Shown here: positions 54,783 to 64,000 of the stretch, one piece after another
How positions within the stretch are numbered: position 1 is the first letter of the stretch
Layout of the letters: every line of letters starts with the position of its first letter
Source of the DNA: Linnemannia elongata
Taxonomy: Eukaryota > Mortierellomycota > Mortierellomycetes > Mortierellales > Mortierellaceae
Assembly: GCA_036320915.1 (NCBI GenBank)
Contig: JAXBDG010000012.1
Location: forward strand, 1,042,501 to 1,106,500
Direction of reading: 5' to 3'
Length of the DNA: 64,000 bases
Made by a program: the position numbers and the translations under genes
The notes under the pieces: model-generated
Database searches by the model: none
Seen by the model: only the letters and a program-made list of their open reading frames with translations
Told to the model about the DNA's origin: nothing

Positions 54783-57322
54783 TTAGCAGGCACATCCTGC
54801 TTCCTTTGAGTCTCGGTTCAAATCAACTCCGCGTGCATTCAGTCCTGTTCCTCTTGGGCGAGGGTTGGCCAACATATCCAGAGGCATCTTCTTGGCTATT
54901 TTTTTTTTTTGGTAAAGAATCAGTAATCAAGAATTCATTGTTGTTCTTGTGAGCTTATGGTCTTGTCTTTCTAGGAATCCATGCGCTTCAAGTGGCATAT
55001 ATTTCTCATCCAACAATTCCCTTCTCATTCGCCAAAGTTCAATAAAAATCAAAGCTGGGTGGTTACCTATGCTTGTGAACAGCTCGTTGACGTTGGTTGC
55101 AGTCTTGGCAGAGGTCTCGAAGAACAACAGTCCTGCCTCATCTGCATATGCTTGCGCCTCCTAAATACCATCGACAAAAGACAAAATATACGTTTAGCAT
55201 CGATCCAGTCTTGTTCGCTTCCTCTAGGAACCGCTGTACGCTCTGGGTACCTATAGTTGCATCTTTCAATTCTGCCTACCTCAGTCTCAACGACACGCCT
55301 TGCGCTCAGATCGCTCTTGTTTCCTGCAAGTGCAATCACAATGTTGGGGTCAGCTTGGCGCTGGAGCTCCTTGACCCACGACTTCGCCTTGTCCAATGAA
55401 GACTATCAACAAATGAAAATGGTAGATTGATTCAATTAGCCAAATGGTCAAAGAACTTGAGACAGTTTTGTACCATTTACAATGCTCGTCAACAAACATA
55501 TCTCTTTTGGTCCTTACGCTCTGAGTGATATCATAGACAACAACGGCGCAGTTGGCGTTGCGGTAATACATGGGCGCCAAACTCTGTTCGTTGCCCGCAG
55601 TTCCCGTTTTGATCGATTGTTGTTGGCGATGTGTCGTGGGTGCAATTAAGACGCAAAAGAAATATAATGTCATGAAAGAAGAAATGAATTATTAGTTAGT
55701 AAGAGACAACACGAAATCTCCTTGAGCAGTCTTTTCCTGATGATCGCCCCAAGGAATTTGTTTGCAAGCTGTGGTTTCCTCCAGAGTGCACATTTGCTGA
55801 AGGATATAGAAATAGCAAGAGTAGACGAATGTCGCTTCCATAACTAAAAGAGACAGCAAATACACGTGCCTTGTATCGCTCCTGCCCAGCCGTGTCCCTA
55901 AAAGTCGCAAAAGAATACGAAACAGAGAGAGTTTGTAGGGGGAGATAAAAGAAGAGAAGAGACAAAAAGGCAGGTATGCTGTCAGTTAATTGTTCATAGG
56001 AACAGTTTTATAAACATGATACAACACAACCTTTCGTTTTCAAAAAGCAGTTAAGAATCAAGAAAATACGCCAACGTGGCGAATGAGTGCGTACCAGATC
56101 TCAAACTTGACAGTCGTCGCGTCGTCGAGGCAGATGGTCTGTGTCAAAAAAGCAGCTATGACCGCATTGACGGATATTAAGAACAAACGGAAAAAAGAAC
56201 AGAGAGCAAGTGAGGGTCACCCCTATAAGATTAGTTTCCATCAGCAATACGGTCGGACGAGTTCAGTGTCAACTCAACAATCAACCGTGACCACTGATAG
56301 GATGGAGTAGTACAGCGGCCAAAAAGGGCAAAGCAACGTAGACACCACAGGATAGACTGCTCCGACATCCATGCATTTTTGTTTTTGTCGACTTTTATGT
56401 ACTGACCGCCCATCCCTCTTTCAACACCCCTCAGAAACCCCCCCCCCTTTCACAACTCTTTCCAGCCTTCGACCGCTTGTAAATCGCTCTTGCAATGTTC
56501 TTTACTTATTTCCTCCTTTCTCCCTCTGGCTCAAGAAGACAACGACGAAGAAAAACGGCATCGACAAGATTGCCAACAACCGTATGGTCTTACCTCCGAT
56601 AGTGCTCTCTCTGTAGTCGTCGAACTGATCCTTGACAAAGCGAAGAACAAGGCTAATTGTATCGGTAATGAAAGACACGAATTTAGATGGTGTTGTTGCC
56701 GTTGTCGTTGTAGCAGCGGTTATCGATGAAAGATGAAGAGAGAAGGCAGAAGGAGTTAGGAAGACGAGGTTCGATGACCGTGTTAATAGCAGCAAGACCA
56801 CCAGCAAGACGACAGCCCGTTGTCTCCTTGTCCACACAACCCCGCCTCAGATGAGTAAGAGAAACTCGTGTACACAATATATTAATAGTTGTCATTGGGA
56901 TCAAGACGGGACGCTGGACTTGCCTCGATTTACCGACAGCAGATTCGCCTATCGGACGACAACGATGCGATTGCAAGGTGACGAGGAGGAAGGAGGAGAA
57001 AAGAAAAGAGGTTGGTAAGAAGGCACAAAAAAAAACAGGCTGAGCGGTGTGGCACGCTTGATAAGTGTTTGTTATGTCGATATCGTATGACGCAGCATGT
57101 CTTTTTTCTCTTTTTTGAGAGGGGTAGGTATTGACATGCGGGCGATGGAGAAAGAGAGAGAGTGCGTGTGTGTGTGTATGTGTGAGTGTGTGTGTACTAG
57201 AGTAGGATGCAAGTGCGAGTGTGCGTTTGTGTGTGTGTTGTACCAAGGAGGACGAGTTTGAACTGGAAGAGTTTGCCGGCTGGCTGTTGCTGCTGGTTTG
57301 GTGCTTGGCGTGAGCTTGACAT
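54783..57322 (-). CDS. Rab5-type small GTPase (Vps21/Ypt5)
   Basis: Early-endosome GTPase controlling endocytic fusion. Nine exons join in phase to 215 residues: 57322-57244, 56948-56924, 56652-56594, 56155-56095, 55897-55870, 55583-55518, 55402-55280, 55160-55067, 54895-54783. GTP-binding motifs: GESAVGKSS (27-35), the effector segment [21 protein letters not shown] (75-83), NKSD (134-137) and ETSAK. Also Rab5-typical: [18 protein letters not shown] and [20 protein letters not shown]. The C-terminus CAC is a geranylgeranylation signal. Two introns begin with GC: after exon 2 (TCGAG/GCAAGT) and after exon 5 (ACAAG/GCACGT); the others are GT-AG. Two exons are very short (25 and 28 bases). Confidence 0.95.
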
Positions 57323-57406
57323 TATTGTTGCGTTGAGTGAGGAAGAATGAATGTGTTCTTGTATGTGTATTTTGTGTAAAAGGCAAAGTGTTGTTGAGGT
57401 AGATGG

Positions 57407-57444
<38 letters not shown>

Positions 57445-57693
57445 GGTTTTTGTTTAGGAAGGAAGGAAGGAAGGAAGGAAGGAAGGAGGGAGGGAAGAAG
57501 GAAAGTAAAGAAGGCAGAGGGAAGGAAATAGGAATGATGAGACAAAAGGTAAGAACAAGAAGGAAAGAAAAAAAGACAGACAGGCAGACTGACAGGAGGA
57601 CACAAGGCACAAGTTCACTCCCACACGTGACACTTTTTTTTTTTTTTTTTTTTTTTCAAAAATGCTGTATTCTATTTGATTATCACCAATGTG
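57323..57693. repeat. Rab5 leader: GCTGTT and GGAA repeats, poly(T)
   Basis: GTTGCT hexamer repeats at 57407-57443, GGAA repeats at 57459-57486, and a 24-base poly(T) at 57632-57655. Pyrimidine-rich in the sense of the Rab5 gene, hence its promoter or 5' UTR. Confidence 0.8.
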
Positions 57694-58332
57694 TCAAAGG
57701 TAGAGAGAGAGAGAAGGGAGAGGTTCGGGGTTCCAGTACACCCGCTGGCAACTCACTGCAGGGTTGAAGACCTCAAACATCTCTGCCTCGTCATTCACCC
57801 TCTGCACCAGCTCTGCTCTTTGTCCTTCCTCCTTCAGTTCCTGTTTGACCTGGCTCTCCCCTTCACCCTCACTCTGCGGTTGACCTACAAGCAGCCTCAA
57901 CAGTCTCTCGCTATCCTCCTCGACAAACAAAAAGGCCCACGTCAGAAGTCGCCCCCAGAAGCCATGGTGGGCCAGTCTCCGAGACATCTGCAGAAATGCC
58001 GAGGGGCCGAGTTGCTTGTAAGCTAATGCTAGGTAAGTCTGGGCAGTGAACTGGTTATCTGCCAGGATCCCTATGAGGGTATTAAACGCATGATCGATCC
58101 TCTTGTTGCTGTTGTTGCTGTAATCGTCGATGTCGCTGTTGTCCTCCTCCTGTCTTGTTCTGACACTAGTCCTGGTACTGTCCTGCTGCTGCTGCGGGAC
58201 CACAAGACTCTCGCAGACCCGGGCGGCCTTGAGGAAGTGGCGGTATGCCTTTGAGATGTGTCCATTGAGTGAGGGAGACGGTGCGCTGCATGGCGCTGCC
58301 TCGAAGCATCCTGTGCATGATTCACACGACAT
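57694..58332 (-). CDS. Hypothetical helical protein, Cys-rich N-terminus
   Basis: One open frame of 212 residues from an ATG at 58332. It begins MSCESCTGCFEAAPC (four Cys in 15 residues), followed by amphipathic helices (ISKAYRHFLKAARVCESLVV; IDHAFNTLIGILADNQFTAQTYLALAYKQL; GRLLTWAFLFVEEDSERLLRLLV) and an acidic tail. The spacing of helices is reminiscent of TPR-like folds, but I cannot assign a family. The last residues (PSLSLYL) read through a CT repeat, and a GTGAGT donor at about 57760 (after FNPA) suggests that the true C-terminus could be spliced. Divergent from the four-RRM gene. Confidence 0.5.
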   Translation of the reverse strand: MSCESCTGCFEAAPCSAPSPSLNGHISKAYRHFLKAARVCESLVVPQQQQDSTRTSVRTRQEEDNSDIDDYSNNSNKRIDHAFNTLIGILADNQFTAQTYLALAYKQLGPSAFLQMSRRLAHHGFWGRLLTWAFLFVEEDSERLLRLLVGQPQSEGEGESQVKQELKEEGQRAELVQRVNDEAEMFEVFNPAVSCQRVYWNPEPLPSLSLYL

Positions 58333-59438
58333 TTCTTTTGTTTTTTATGTTATGTATGTTTTGAGTGAGCGAGTAAAGTGAGAGAGTTGCATTATCCACC
58401 GAGTGCCATCACCGAGTGCCTGCCAGCCTGTCGAGTCTAAGCCACTTAGAAATCACCTCCCTTTCCATTTTTTCCTTTTTCCTCGTTGCCCTTTTTTCCG
58501 TATTCCCTCTCCTTTCTTTCCTTCTTCCTCTTCTTTCTTCCTACGATCATCCAGCCTCATCTTCCTCATCCATCCATCCTCATCACCTCCTGTTCCTTCT
58601 TCTTCATCCTTCGTACCTTCTTGACTTCTCACACTCAACTCGTCGTCTTCTCCCTAATCCTCCGCGTCTTCTCTCTTGTTCTCACTCTGATCATATTCAA
58701 ATTCAACACTCTCTAAAAAAAGAACATTTAACACAGCGTATGTTATCCATTTTATATCTCCCCTCTCTCTCTCTTTTTCACACCTTTCTCTTTTGAGTCC
58801 TTACTTCTCCACCCTTCTTGTTCTTGTTCTTGTTCTTTTTCTTTTTCTTGTTCTTGTTCTTGTTCTTGTTCTTGTTCTTGTTCTTGTTCTTGTTCTTGTT
58901 CTTGTTCTTGTTCTTGTTCTTGTTCTTGTTCTTGTTCTTGTTCCTGCTCTTGTTCTTATTCTTGTTCTTGTCCCTACTCCTGTTCCTGTTCTTGTTCTCC
59001 CCCCAACTCTCGTTCTTATTTCCTTCTTGGCTCGTTATCGTCTTCGTCTCTCTCTTCATTCTCTTCCCTTTTGCACACCCTATAACCCATTGACATTGTT
59101 ATTCTGATTTGCTATATTGTTATTGTTCTTGTTACTACTGTCACTGTGTGCTCGTTATTGTGTTTGTTGCTGAACGTTCCTTCATATTTACATTGTCCAT
59201 CCACCCGCTCTCTTTTATTGCTCTCTCTTCTGCTATGCTCTTCCCGGGTCTCCTTGCGCCTGTTCGTTCGTTCGTTCGTTCGCTCGTTTCTTCGTTGACT
59301 TCGATTCACCTTCCTTCAGACCCTCTTTTACCTTTCAAGTGAGCAACAGCTGTCCTTCTCTCTCTCTCTCTCTCTTTGTCTTCCGTCTTCTTCGCCTTTT
59401 CTTTTCAACCTTTTCTTCAACACCCCTCAACAACAAAA
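58333..59438. other. Long pyrimidine-rich promoter or leader
   Basis: Between the hypothetical protein and the four-RRM gene. It is almost entirely CT-rich and includes a TTCTTG hexamer array and a GTTC array (59262-59285). Open frames here are repeat artefacts. Confidence 0.65.
58815..58972. repeat. TTCTTG hexanucleotide repeat
   Basis: About 25 units, with some 16 perfect ones in a row (about 58845-58942), then decayed copies. It is open in several frames on both strands (Phe-Leu, Val-Leu, Lys-Asn) but is not a gene. Confidence 0.92.
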
Positions 59439-61325
59439 ATGAAGCGAAGCAACGATTACGCTCAACACGACGCCTTCAAGAAGCCACGTGTAGCCCAAGG
59501 CTACAACAACAGCCACTCCAACAGCGGCATGGGAGGCTCCTCCGCTGACATCTATGGCGGCAGCGGCTACGGTAGCAACCCCATGATGTTGGGCGGATAC
59601 GGTCAGATGGGCAACAACTCCGGCGGCAGTGGCGCCAGTCAGTATGGAGGGCAGTACGGAACCGATCTCTCCCAGTCCTTAAACACTCCCTATCAACAAT
59701 TCACCACTCCCAGCTTTGCCGCAAACTACGGACATGGATTCCAGATGTCCTTCCCTCCGGGCGCAGGAGCCGGCTCCGCTGGCAGTCGCACTGTCTACCT
59801 CGGCAATGTTCCTGCCGAATCAACCATCGAGGACGTCCTGAATCTGGTCCGTAACGGCATCGTTGAGAATGCCCGTCTCCTACCCGAAAAGTCGTGTGCC
59901 TTTGTCTCCTTTCTAGACACGGCTTCGGCAAACGCTTTCCATCACGACGCCACCTCTCGCAAGCTCGAACTCGCAGGTCAGGAACTCCGTGTGGGTTGGG
60001 GAAAGCCTTCGCCCGTCCCCCCTCAGGTTCTTCAGGCTGTCCAACAAGGTGCCACCCGCAACGTCTTTCTCGGTGGCGTGGATGACTCGGTGACGGAGCA
60101 GACTTTGCGCGCCGACTTTTCGCAATTTGGATTGATTGACACCATTAAGGTCTTGCGGGAGAAGAACATTGCCTTTGTCCACTTCTCCAACATCGGAAAC
60201 GCCATGAAGGCCATCGCTGCCCTGTCGCAGGACTCGCGCTACTCCCGCCGTCGCATGAACTATGGCAAGGATCGATGCGCCAAGAAGACCGCCAACGGTA
60301 CCCCCGGCATGCCCAATGCGTTCGCCTTTGGAGGTCCTGCCTACTCTCAATATGGGTCCTCCATGCCTCTGTCGTTCAACCCCAACTTTGATCGCTTTCC
60401 TCAGCAAGGCGGTCGCATGGGCGGTTTGGGTGGTGGATCCAACTTTGGCCACGGCAACAACCACCACAACAATGGCATCAACAATCACCATAACCTCAAC
60501 AACAATAACGGCAACAACATGAACAACAACCATAACGGTGGCAACAACAATGCCTTGTTGAATGGACCCCTCACCGCCCAGGGCAACCGCACGGTCTACC
60601 TCGGCAACATCAGTCCCGATACGACTTGCGAGGATCTCTGCAATGCGATCCGCGGCGGTATCCTGAACAACATCCGTTATTTTCCCGCCAAGCACATCGC
60701 TTTTGTCTCTTTTGTAGACCCTCAAGCCGCCAACAACTTTTTCAATCTGTGCAATCACCAGGGCGTCATGGTCAAGTCTCGTCGTCTTAAGGCCGGCTGG
60801 GGTCAGAACATGCATGCGCTCCCCCTGCCTGTGATCCAGGCTCTCCAGACGGGTGCCACTCGTAATGTCTACCTGGGATCGATCGACGAGGGATTTACGG
60901 AGGAGCGCCTTCGTCATGACTTTGCCGAGTTTGGAGAGATTGAAATGGTCAACATTCTTCAGGACAAAAACTGTGGCTTCGTCAACTACACCAACATCCT
61001 GTCAGCGGTCAAGGCCGTAGATGGTATCCGGCGAAATCCCGCCTACGAGAAGGTCAAGGTCAACTTTGGCAAGGATCGATGCGGCAACCCACCCAAGATG
61101 AACAACAACAACAACAACAATAGCAACAACAGCAATGGCAATGGCCATAACAATAGCAACAGCAACGGCAGCAACCGTAGCAACCACAACAACAGCAACA
61201 ACCAGGACGACAGCAACAGTCAGGATCGTGATGGATCCAACGGGGCCCATGCCAAGGTTGAGGATTCTCCCAGCGACATCAAAGCCTTTGAGGAGGACGA
61301 GGACATGTTCCAGATTGGAGCATAG
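59439..61325 (+). CDS. Four-RRM RNA-binding protein, Nrd1/Mrn1-like
   Basis: Single exon, 628 residues from the ATG at 59439. Four RRM domains in two pairs: RRM1 about 116-190 (RTVYLGNVPAE, CAFVSFLD), RRM2 about 206-280 (RNVFLGGVDD, IAFVHFSN), RRM3 about 383-455 (RTVYLGNISPD, IAFVSFVD), RRM4 about 473-545 (RNVYLGSIDEG, CGFVNYTN). RRM2 and RRM4 both end in FGKDRC/YGKDRC. This layout matches S. pombe Nrd1/Msa2, a stress- and differentiation-linked mRNA-binding protein, and S. cerevisiae Mrn1. Linkers and tail are Gly/Asn-rich: an His/Asn run at about 345-372 and an Asn/Ser run at about 552-600, typical of RNA-granule proteins. The leader is a long CT-rich region. Confidence 0.92.
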   Translation: MKRSNDYAQHDAFKKPRVAQGYNNSHSNSGMGGSSADIYGGSGYGSNPMMLGGYGQMGNNSGGSGASQYGGQYGTDLSQSLNTPYQQFTTPSFAANYGHGFQMSFPPGAGAGSAGSRTVYLGNVPAESTIEDVLNLVRNGIVENARLLPEKSCAFVSFLDTASANAFHHDATSRKLELAGQELRVGWGKPSPVPPQVLQAVQQGATRNVFLGGVDDSVTEQTLRADFSQFGLIDTIKVLREKNIAFVHFSNIGNAMKAIAALSQDSRYSRRRMNYGKDRCAKKTANGTPGMPNAFAFGGPAYSQYGSSMPLSFNPNFDRFPQQGGRMGGLGGGSNFGHGNNHHNNGINNHHNLNNNNGNNMNNNHNGGNNNALLNGPLTAQGNRTVYLGNISPDTTCEDLCNAIRGGILNNIRYFPAKHIAFVSFVDPQAANNFFNLCNHQGVMVKSRRLKAGWGQNMHALPLPVIQALQTGATRNVYLGSIDEGFTEERLRHDFAEFGEIEMVNILQDKNCGFVNYTNILSAVKAVDGIRRNPAYEKVKVNFGKDRCGNPPKMNNNNNNNSNNSNGNGHNNSNSNGSNRSNHNNSNNQDDSNSQDRDGSNGAHAKVEDSPSDIKAFEEDEDMFQIGA

Positions 61326-62718
61326 GCAACGACCAAGGCGAGATGCGTCATCATGATCGATAGATCCAATAAAAGTATTGCACAGACTTCCATTATTATC
61401 CACAAACCATACTATGACTACAAAGTGCCTCCTGCCTTAAAGGCCACTGCTGCTGTGGATGACGCCCTCCAGAACAACTTCCTTGTCGACATCTAGTGCA
61501 CGTTCCTATCGATCGAAAATCACCCATGTTGATTAGCCATAAAAACGAAAATATCTAAACATTCCCCACCTACTTTTGTCGCCTTTATACGGTGCCTCAT
61601 AGCATTTTCCTCTCGTTGCCACGGGTTGATATAAACGTTGTCCACCACTTATCGTTCTCCCTACTAACCATTGCCCACCCCTCCCTCACCCAGCCAGCTC
61701 CGGGCCCGGGGCAACACTGTCAACGGGACCTGCATGGGACCTTGCTTGGCACATGATCGGATGTATGGTTTTGTATGTATCGTAGCAAAAGTTAAGAATC
61801 ACGCGAATCAAATGGTATATTGTAATGGAGAAGCAGGGTAGGTGTGAAAATGAAATGTGATCGCTTGTGTTAGCAGTTCACGGCTAATACTCAACGTTGA
61901 ATTCCGAGTCGTGAACTTTGAACTTCTTGCTGTCTCTCTCTCTCTCTCTGGCAATCTGGTAAAATCTGCAGCCATAATAAAAGACATTGAAATAGAGGTA
62001 GAGAGAGAGAGAAGGAGAAAGAGAAGAGAACTACTCATTATGACTGCAGACCTCTTTAATGACTGGTTGTCAAAGGAGCGACAAAGAGTTCGTAAAACTG
62101 AGAATGGCTCCGCGGGCACTGACAAGGTTTAATTTCAATGACAATTATCCGTAAACCTACAGTCCTTTTTGTGAAATAGCCCAACTTTTCCTATGAAAGC
62201 TGGGCTATTTGACGGGATTGTAATATATACACGAGCTATTCATTTTTTGTGTGGTGGCTGAAATAAGTTATTTCCCTATAGTTTTTCACATATATCTATG
62301 CAACTTTTGTAAGGAGTGGAAGGAAGAGATGATTATGTATTTTGGTATTGGTTGTCTATTTATCTAAGTTACTCTAATCGGGGTTCCAACTGTTGCAATC
62401 TACCTCATCATGTGGTACCTATAAATCCTTTCACAAGAACTCGAATAGCTCGTGAATATTTCACAAAAAGGACTTTAGGCAATGACTATCAAAGGTTGAA
62501 GATCCCATGTCACCATTTGAAGGGCAACGGTAGGAAAAAAAACTGGGGCAATGTTTAGATATTTTTAAAAAAAATAATTACGGTCAGGGTCGGTCTAACT
62601 TAACCTATTTTCCGTTAGTTCGTTAATAGCTTAAATGGGCAATACGTTAACCAGTTAATACGTTAATTGGCTAAAGACCGGTTAAGGGAAGTAAAAAGGT
62701 TACTGGCCTAAAAGATTT
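61326..62718. other. Intergenic, AT-rich, remnants and hairpin
   Basis: Contains a 29-codon coding-like scrap at about 61408-61496 (YKVPPALKATAAVDDALQNN, then stop), CT and GA repeats (61936-62020), an inverted repeat at 62174-62210, and an open stretch at about 62316-62558 (REYFTKRTLGNDYQRLKIPC) that faintly resembles the zinc-finger region of hAT-type transposases. GTTAAT-rich short repeats lie at 62595-62690. None is a supported gene. Confidence 0.4.
62174..62210. other. Inverted repeat, 15-base arms, one mismatch
   Basis: AAATAGCCCAACTTT at 62174-62188 and AAAGCTGGGCTATTT at 62196-62210 with a 7-base loop. AT-rich surroundings; possible MITE core or terminator-like hairpin. Confidence 0.8.
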
Positions 62719-62790
62719 GCTCACTGCAGGGATCGAACCTGCGGCCTTTGCGTTATTAGCACAACGCTCTACCGACTAAGCTAAGCGAGC
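62719..62790 (-). tRNA. tRNA-Ile (AAT)
   Basis: Minus strand, 72 bases: acceptor stem GCTCGCT with AGTGAGC (one G-T pair), D-arm GCTTAGTCGGTAGAGC, anticodon loop CTAATAA (anticodon AAT), T-arm GCAGG TTCGATC CCTGC. No intron. A TTTT run downstream (CTTTTAGG) fits RNA polymerase III termination. Confidence 0.95.
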
Positions 62791-62959
62791 TACATCAAGC
62801 TAAACGAGATGATTTGATGAATATTGAATTTCTTAGCCAATTATATACAGGAACTACTCATAATCTTGCATTTAGAGAGTCGACACCTGATCTCGAAACA
62901 TTCCTTATATGCACGCCCATGCCAATAAATCACCTCGAAAAAAAACGAGTCAAAAGCAT

Positions 62960-63190
62960 CGTTTTCTAGGGAAATAAAATCGCGTACCCAAAAAAAAAAA
63001 AGACCATTCTGAAGGCGTACAACATCACCATGATGATTTCTATCCATCTGGCGCTTCGCTAACTGGAAACCCCTTTTTTCGTGTTTATCCAGTTCTATTT
63101 GTGTTTCGTTTGAGCTGTGAAGGATAGCTACGATTGTTTTTTAGAGAGAGGTTACGGAACAGCGGACGGCACCCTGAAGAATTCCTTCCT
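62960..63190 (+). mobile_element. Decayed LINE 3' ends
   Basis: GGGAAATAAAATCGCGTAC followed by an A tail (62991-63001) matches the 3' end of the LINE copies at 25-30 kb. A second piece just after it has TGGCGCTTCGCTAACTGG and further similarity to the 3' UTR (GAGCTGTGAAGGATAGC). Both are short and diverged. Confidence 0.65.
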
Positions 63191-64000
63191 CTTATTTGAC
63201 ATAGGGAGAATAAAAATAATAAAAACAAATTAACAACAACAAATGGATAAAGAAGGTACTGCTCTCAAAGAGCTGATCCATTACTCTGGTGACCGCGTAG
63301 GAAAAGTGTTTTTTTTTATGTTTAAATGCTAACAGTAGTATTCCTGTGAAAATAACAATGTGTCTGTCTCCCACTGGCGCAGATCTGTATAAAGGCGAAT
63401 TCTACTACGCCTTTTTCGCTTTTTTTTCGGGCTATATACCCTATCAATCTAGCCCACGTATATGCAAACAACATAGAAAGCCCGCAAAGGATATCCTAGG
63501 TGTATCCATTTCGAGGAGAGCGACAGTACGCACTTTTAGATAGACAATAGATAGAAATTAAAGTACATCCCATTTCCACCATCCAGACGACTTGTTTATG
63601 GAAGTTGTCAGATCCGCCATGAGCAAGAGCTCTTTGGTTCCTTCCACTGGCAAAGTCGCGCACCAGTAGAAGCAGAGATACACTACTTTACACAGTCAAG
63701 GGTTCGAATTGTCAACACTGACAGCAGCAAGTCCAGAACTGCACCTGGAGGTGATGGAGATGAAGGCAAGGTCGGCAGCCAAGGAGAATCGTAAGCTAAG
63801 GATACTCGGCCAGGATCAGAAGGACGATGAGGCGTGCATTATACACACACGGCTGGCGACGTTGTATTATTGCACATATTGGAGCCACGGGTTACAGCCT
63901 TGAAAGGATGACCAAGAACGAATCGCATCAAAGACAGCATGGACGATCGAGTGAGTAGAGAATGACGCTAGAACAGGTGTATTAGTTATGGTGGATATGG
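63191..64000. other. Window end, possible coding remnant
   Basis: Mostly featureless. A stretch at 63690-63903 reads LEVMEMKARSAAKENRKL in one frame and ends in a TGA. It looks like part of a coiled-coil protein, but it has no ATG in frame nearby, so I treat it as a remnant or as an exon of a gene whose other exons I cannot see. Confidence 0.3.

Noticed and set aside
57072..57605. 177-residue minus-strand open frame
   Set aside because: It combines the Rab5 leader repeats with an out-of-frame reading of Rab5 exon 1.
58778..59107. Open frames of Lys-Asn, Phe-Leu and Val-Leu repeats on both strands
   Set aside because: They are produced by the TTCTTG repeat, which is open in all frames; no start context or flanking coding signal.
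59913..60917. 334-residue minus-strand open frame
   Set aside because: Shadow of the four-RRM gene, caused by its codon use; the plus strand has four complete RRM domains.

Overview
The window is nuclear DNA of an intron-rich fungus. Genes are short and dense, introns mostly 60-200 bp with GTAAG-type donors, leaders are CT-rich and there are many poly(A)/(T) tracts. The house-keeping proteins are of fungal type (Oac1, Pmp3, Coa3, Hom3-type aspartokinase, Fic1/Inn1-type C2 protein, Nrd1/Mrn1-type RNA-binding protein), while ELMOD, BORC-like and NIPA genes recall animals. I infer an early-diverging lineage, probably Mucoromycota/Mortierellomycotina; no marker in the window proves it.

Layout. 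0-24 kb is a gene block: AP-2 mu (partial, +), Oac1-type carrier (-), 6-phosphogluconate dehydrogenase (+), C1D/Rrp47 (+), C2 protein (+), a large Q/S-rich protein (+), ELMOD (-) and a NIPA-type transporter (-). 25.3-30.5 kb is a mobile-element island. A tRNA-Val gene is followed upstream by four 5'-truncated LINE 3' ends, each starting right after an A tract, and a gag-only LTR element splits the array. 30.5-48.6 kb is gene-dense again: tetraspan PPxY protein (-), ZIP7-type zinc transporter (-), aspartate kinase (-), Pmp3 (+), PPR protein (+), Coa3 (-), BORC-like protein (+), Tad3/ADAT3 (-) and GALT (+). 48.6-53.5 kb is gene-poor: a four-unit ~130-bp repeat, a 20-bp minisatellite, and a cassette repeated at least three times that carries a conserved hairpin and a perfect splice-donor-like end. 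54.8-61.3 kb holds Rab5 (-), a hypothetical protein (-) and the four-RRM protein (+). The last 2.7 kb has tRNA-Ile and transposon debris.

Themes. AP-2 mu and Rab5 belong to endocytosis, ELMOD to Arf regulation, BORC to lysosome positioning, Oac1 and Coa3 to mitochondria, Tad3 to wobble-inosine formation in tRNA. Three close divergent or convergent arrangements (Coa3/BORC-like/Tad3/GALT) probably share promoter or terminator regions.

The strongest unusual observations are an apparent 4-nt microexon in the Pmp3 gene, two GC-AG introns in the Rab5 gene, the LINE array built on A tails with a copied 27-nt patch at one junction, LINE ends upstream of both tRNA genes, and the unexplained hairpin cassette array at 51.2-53.15 kb. 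Exon coordinates were worked out by eye from splice consensus, phase and family similarity. No alignment or expression data were available.
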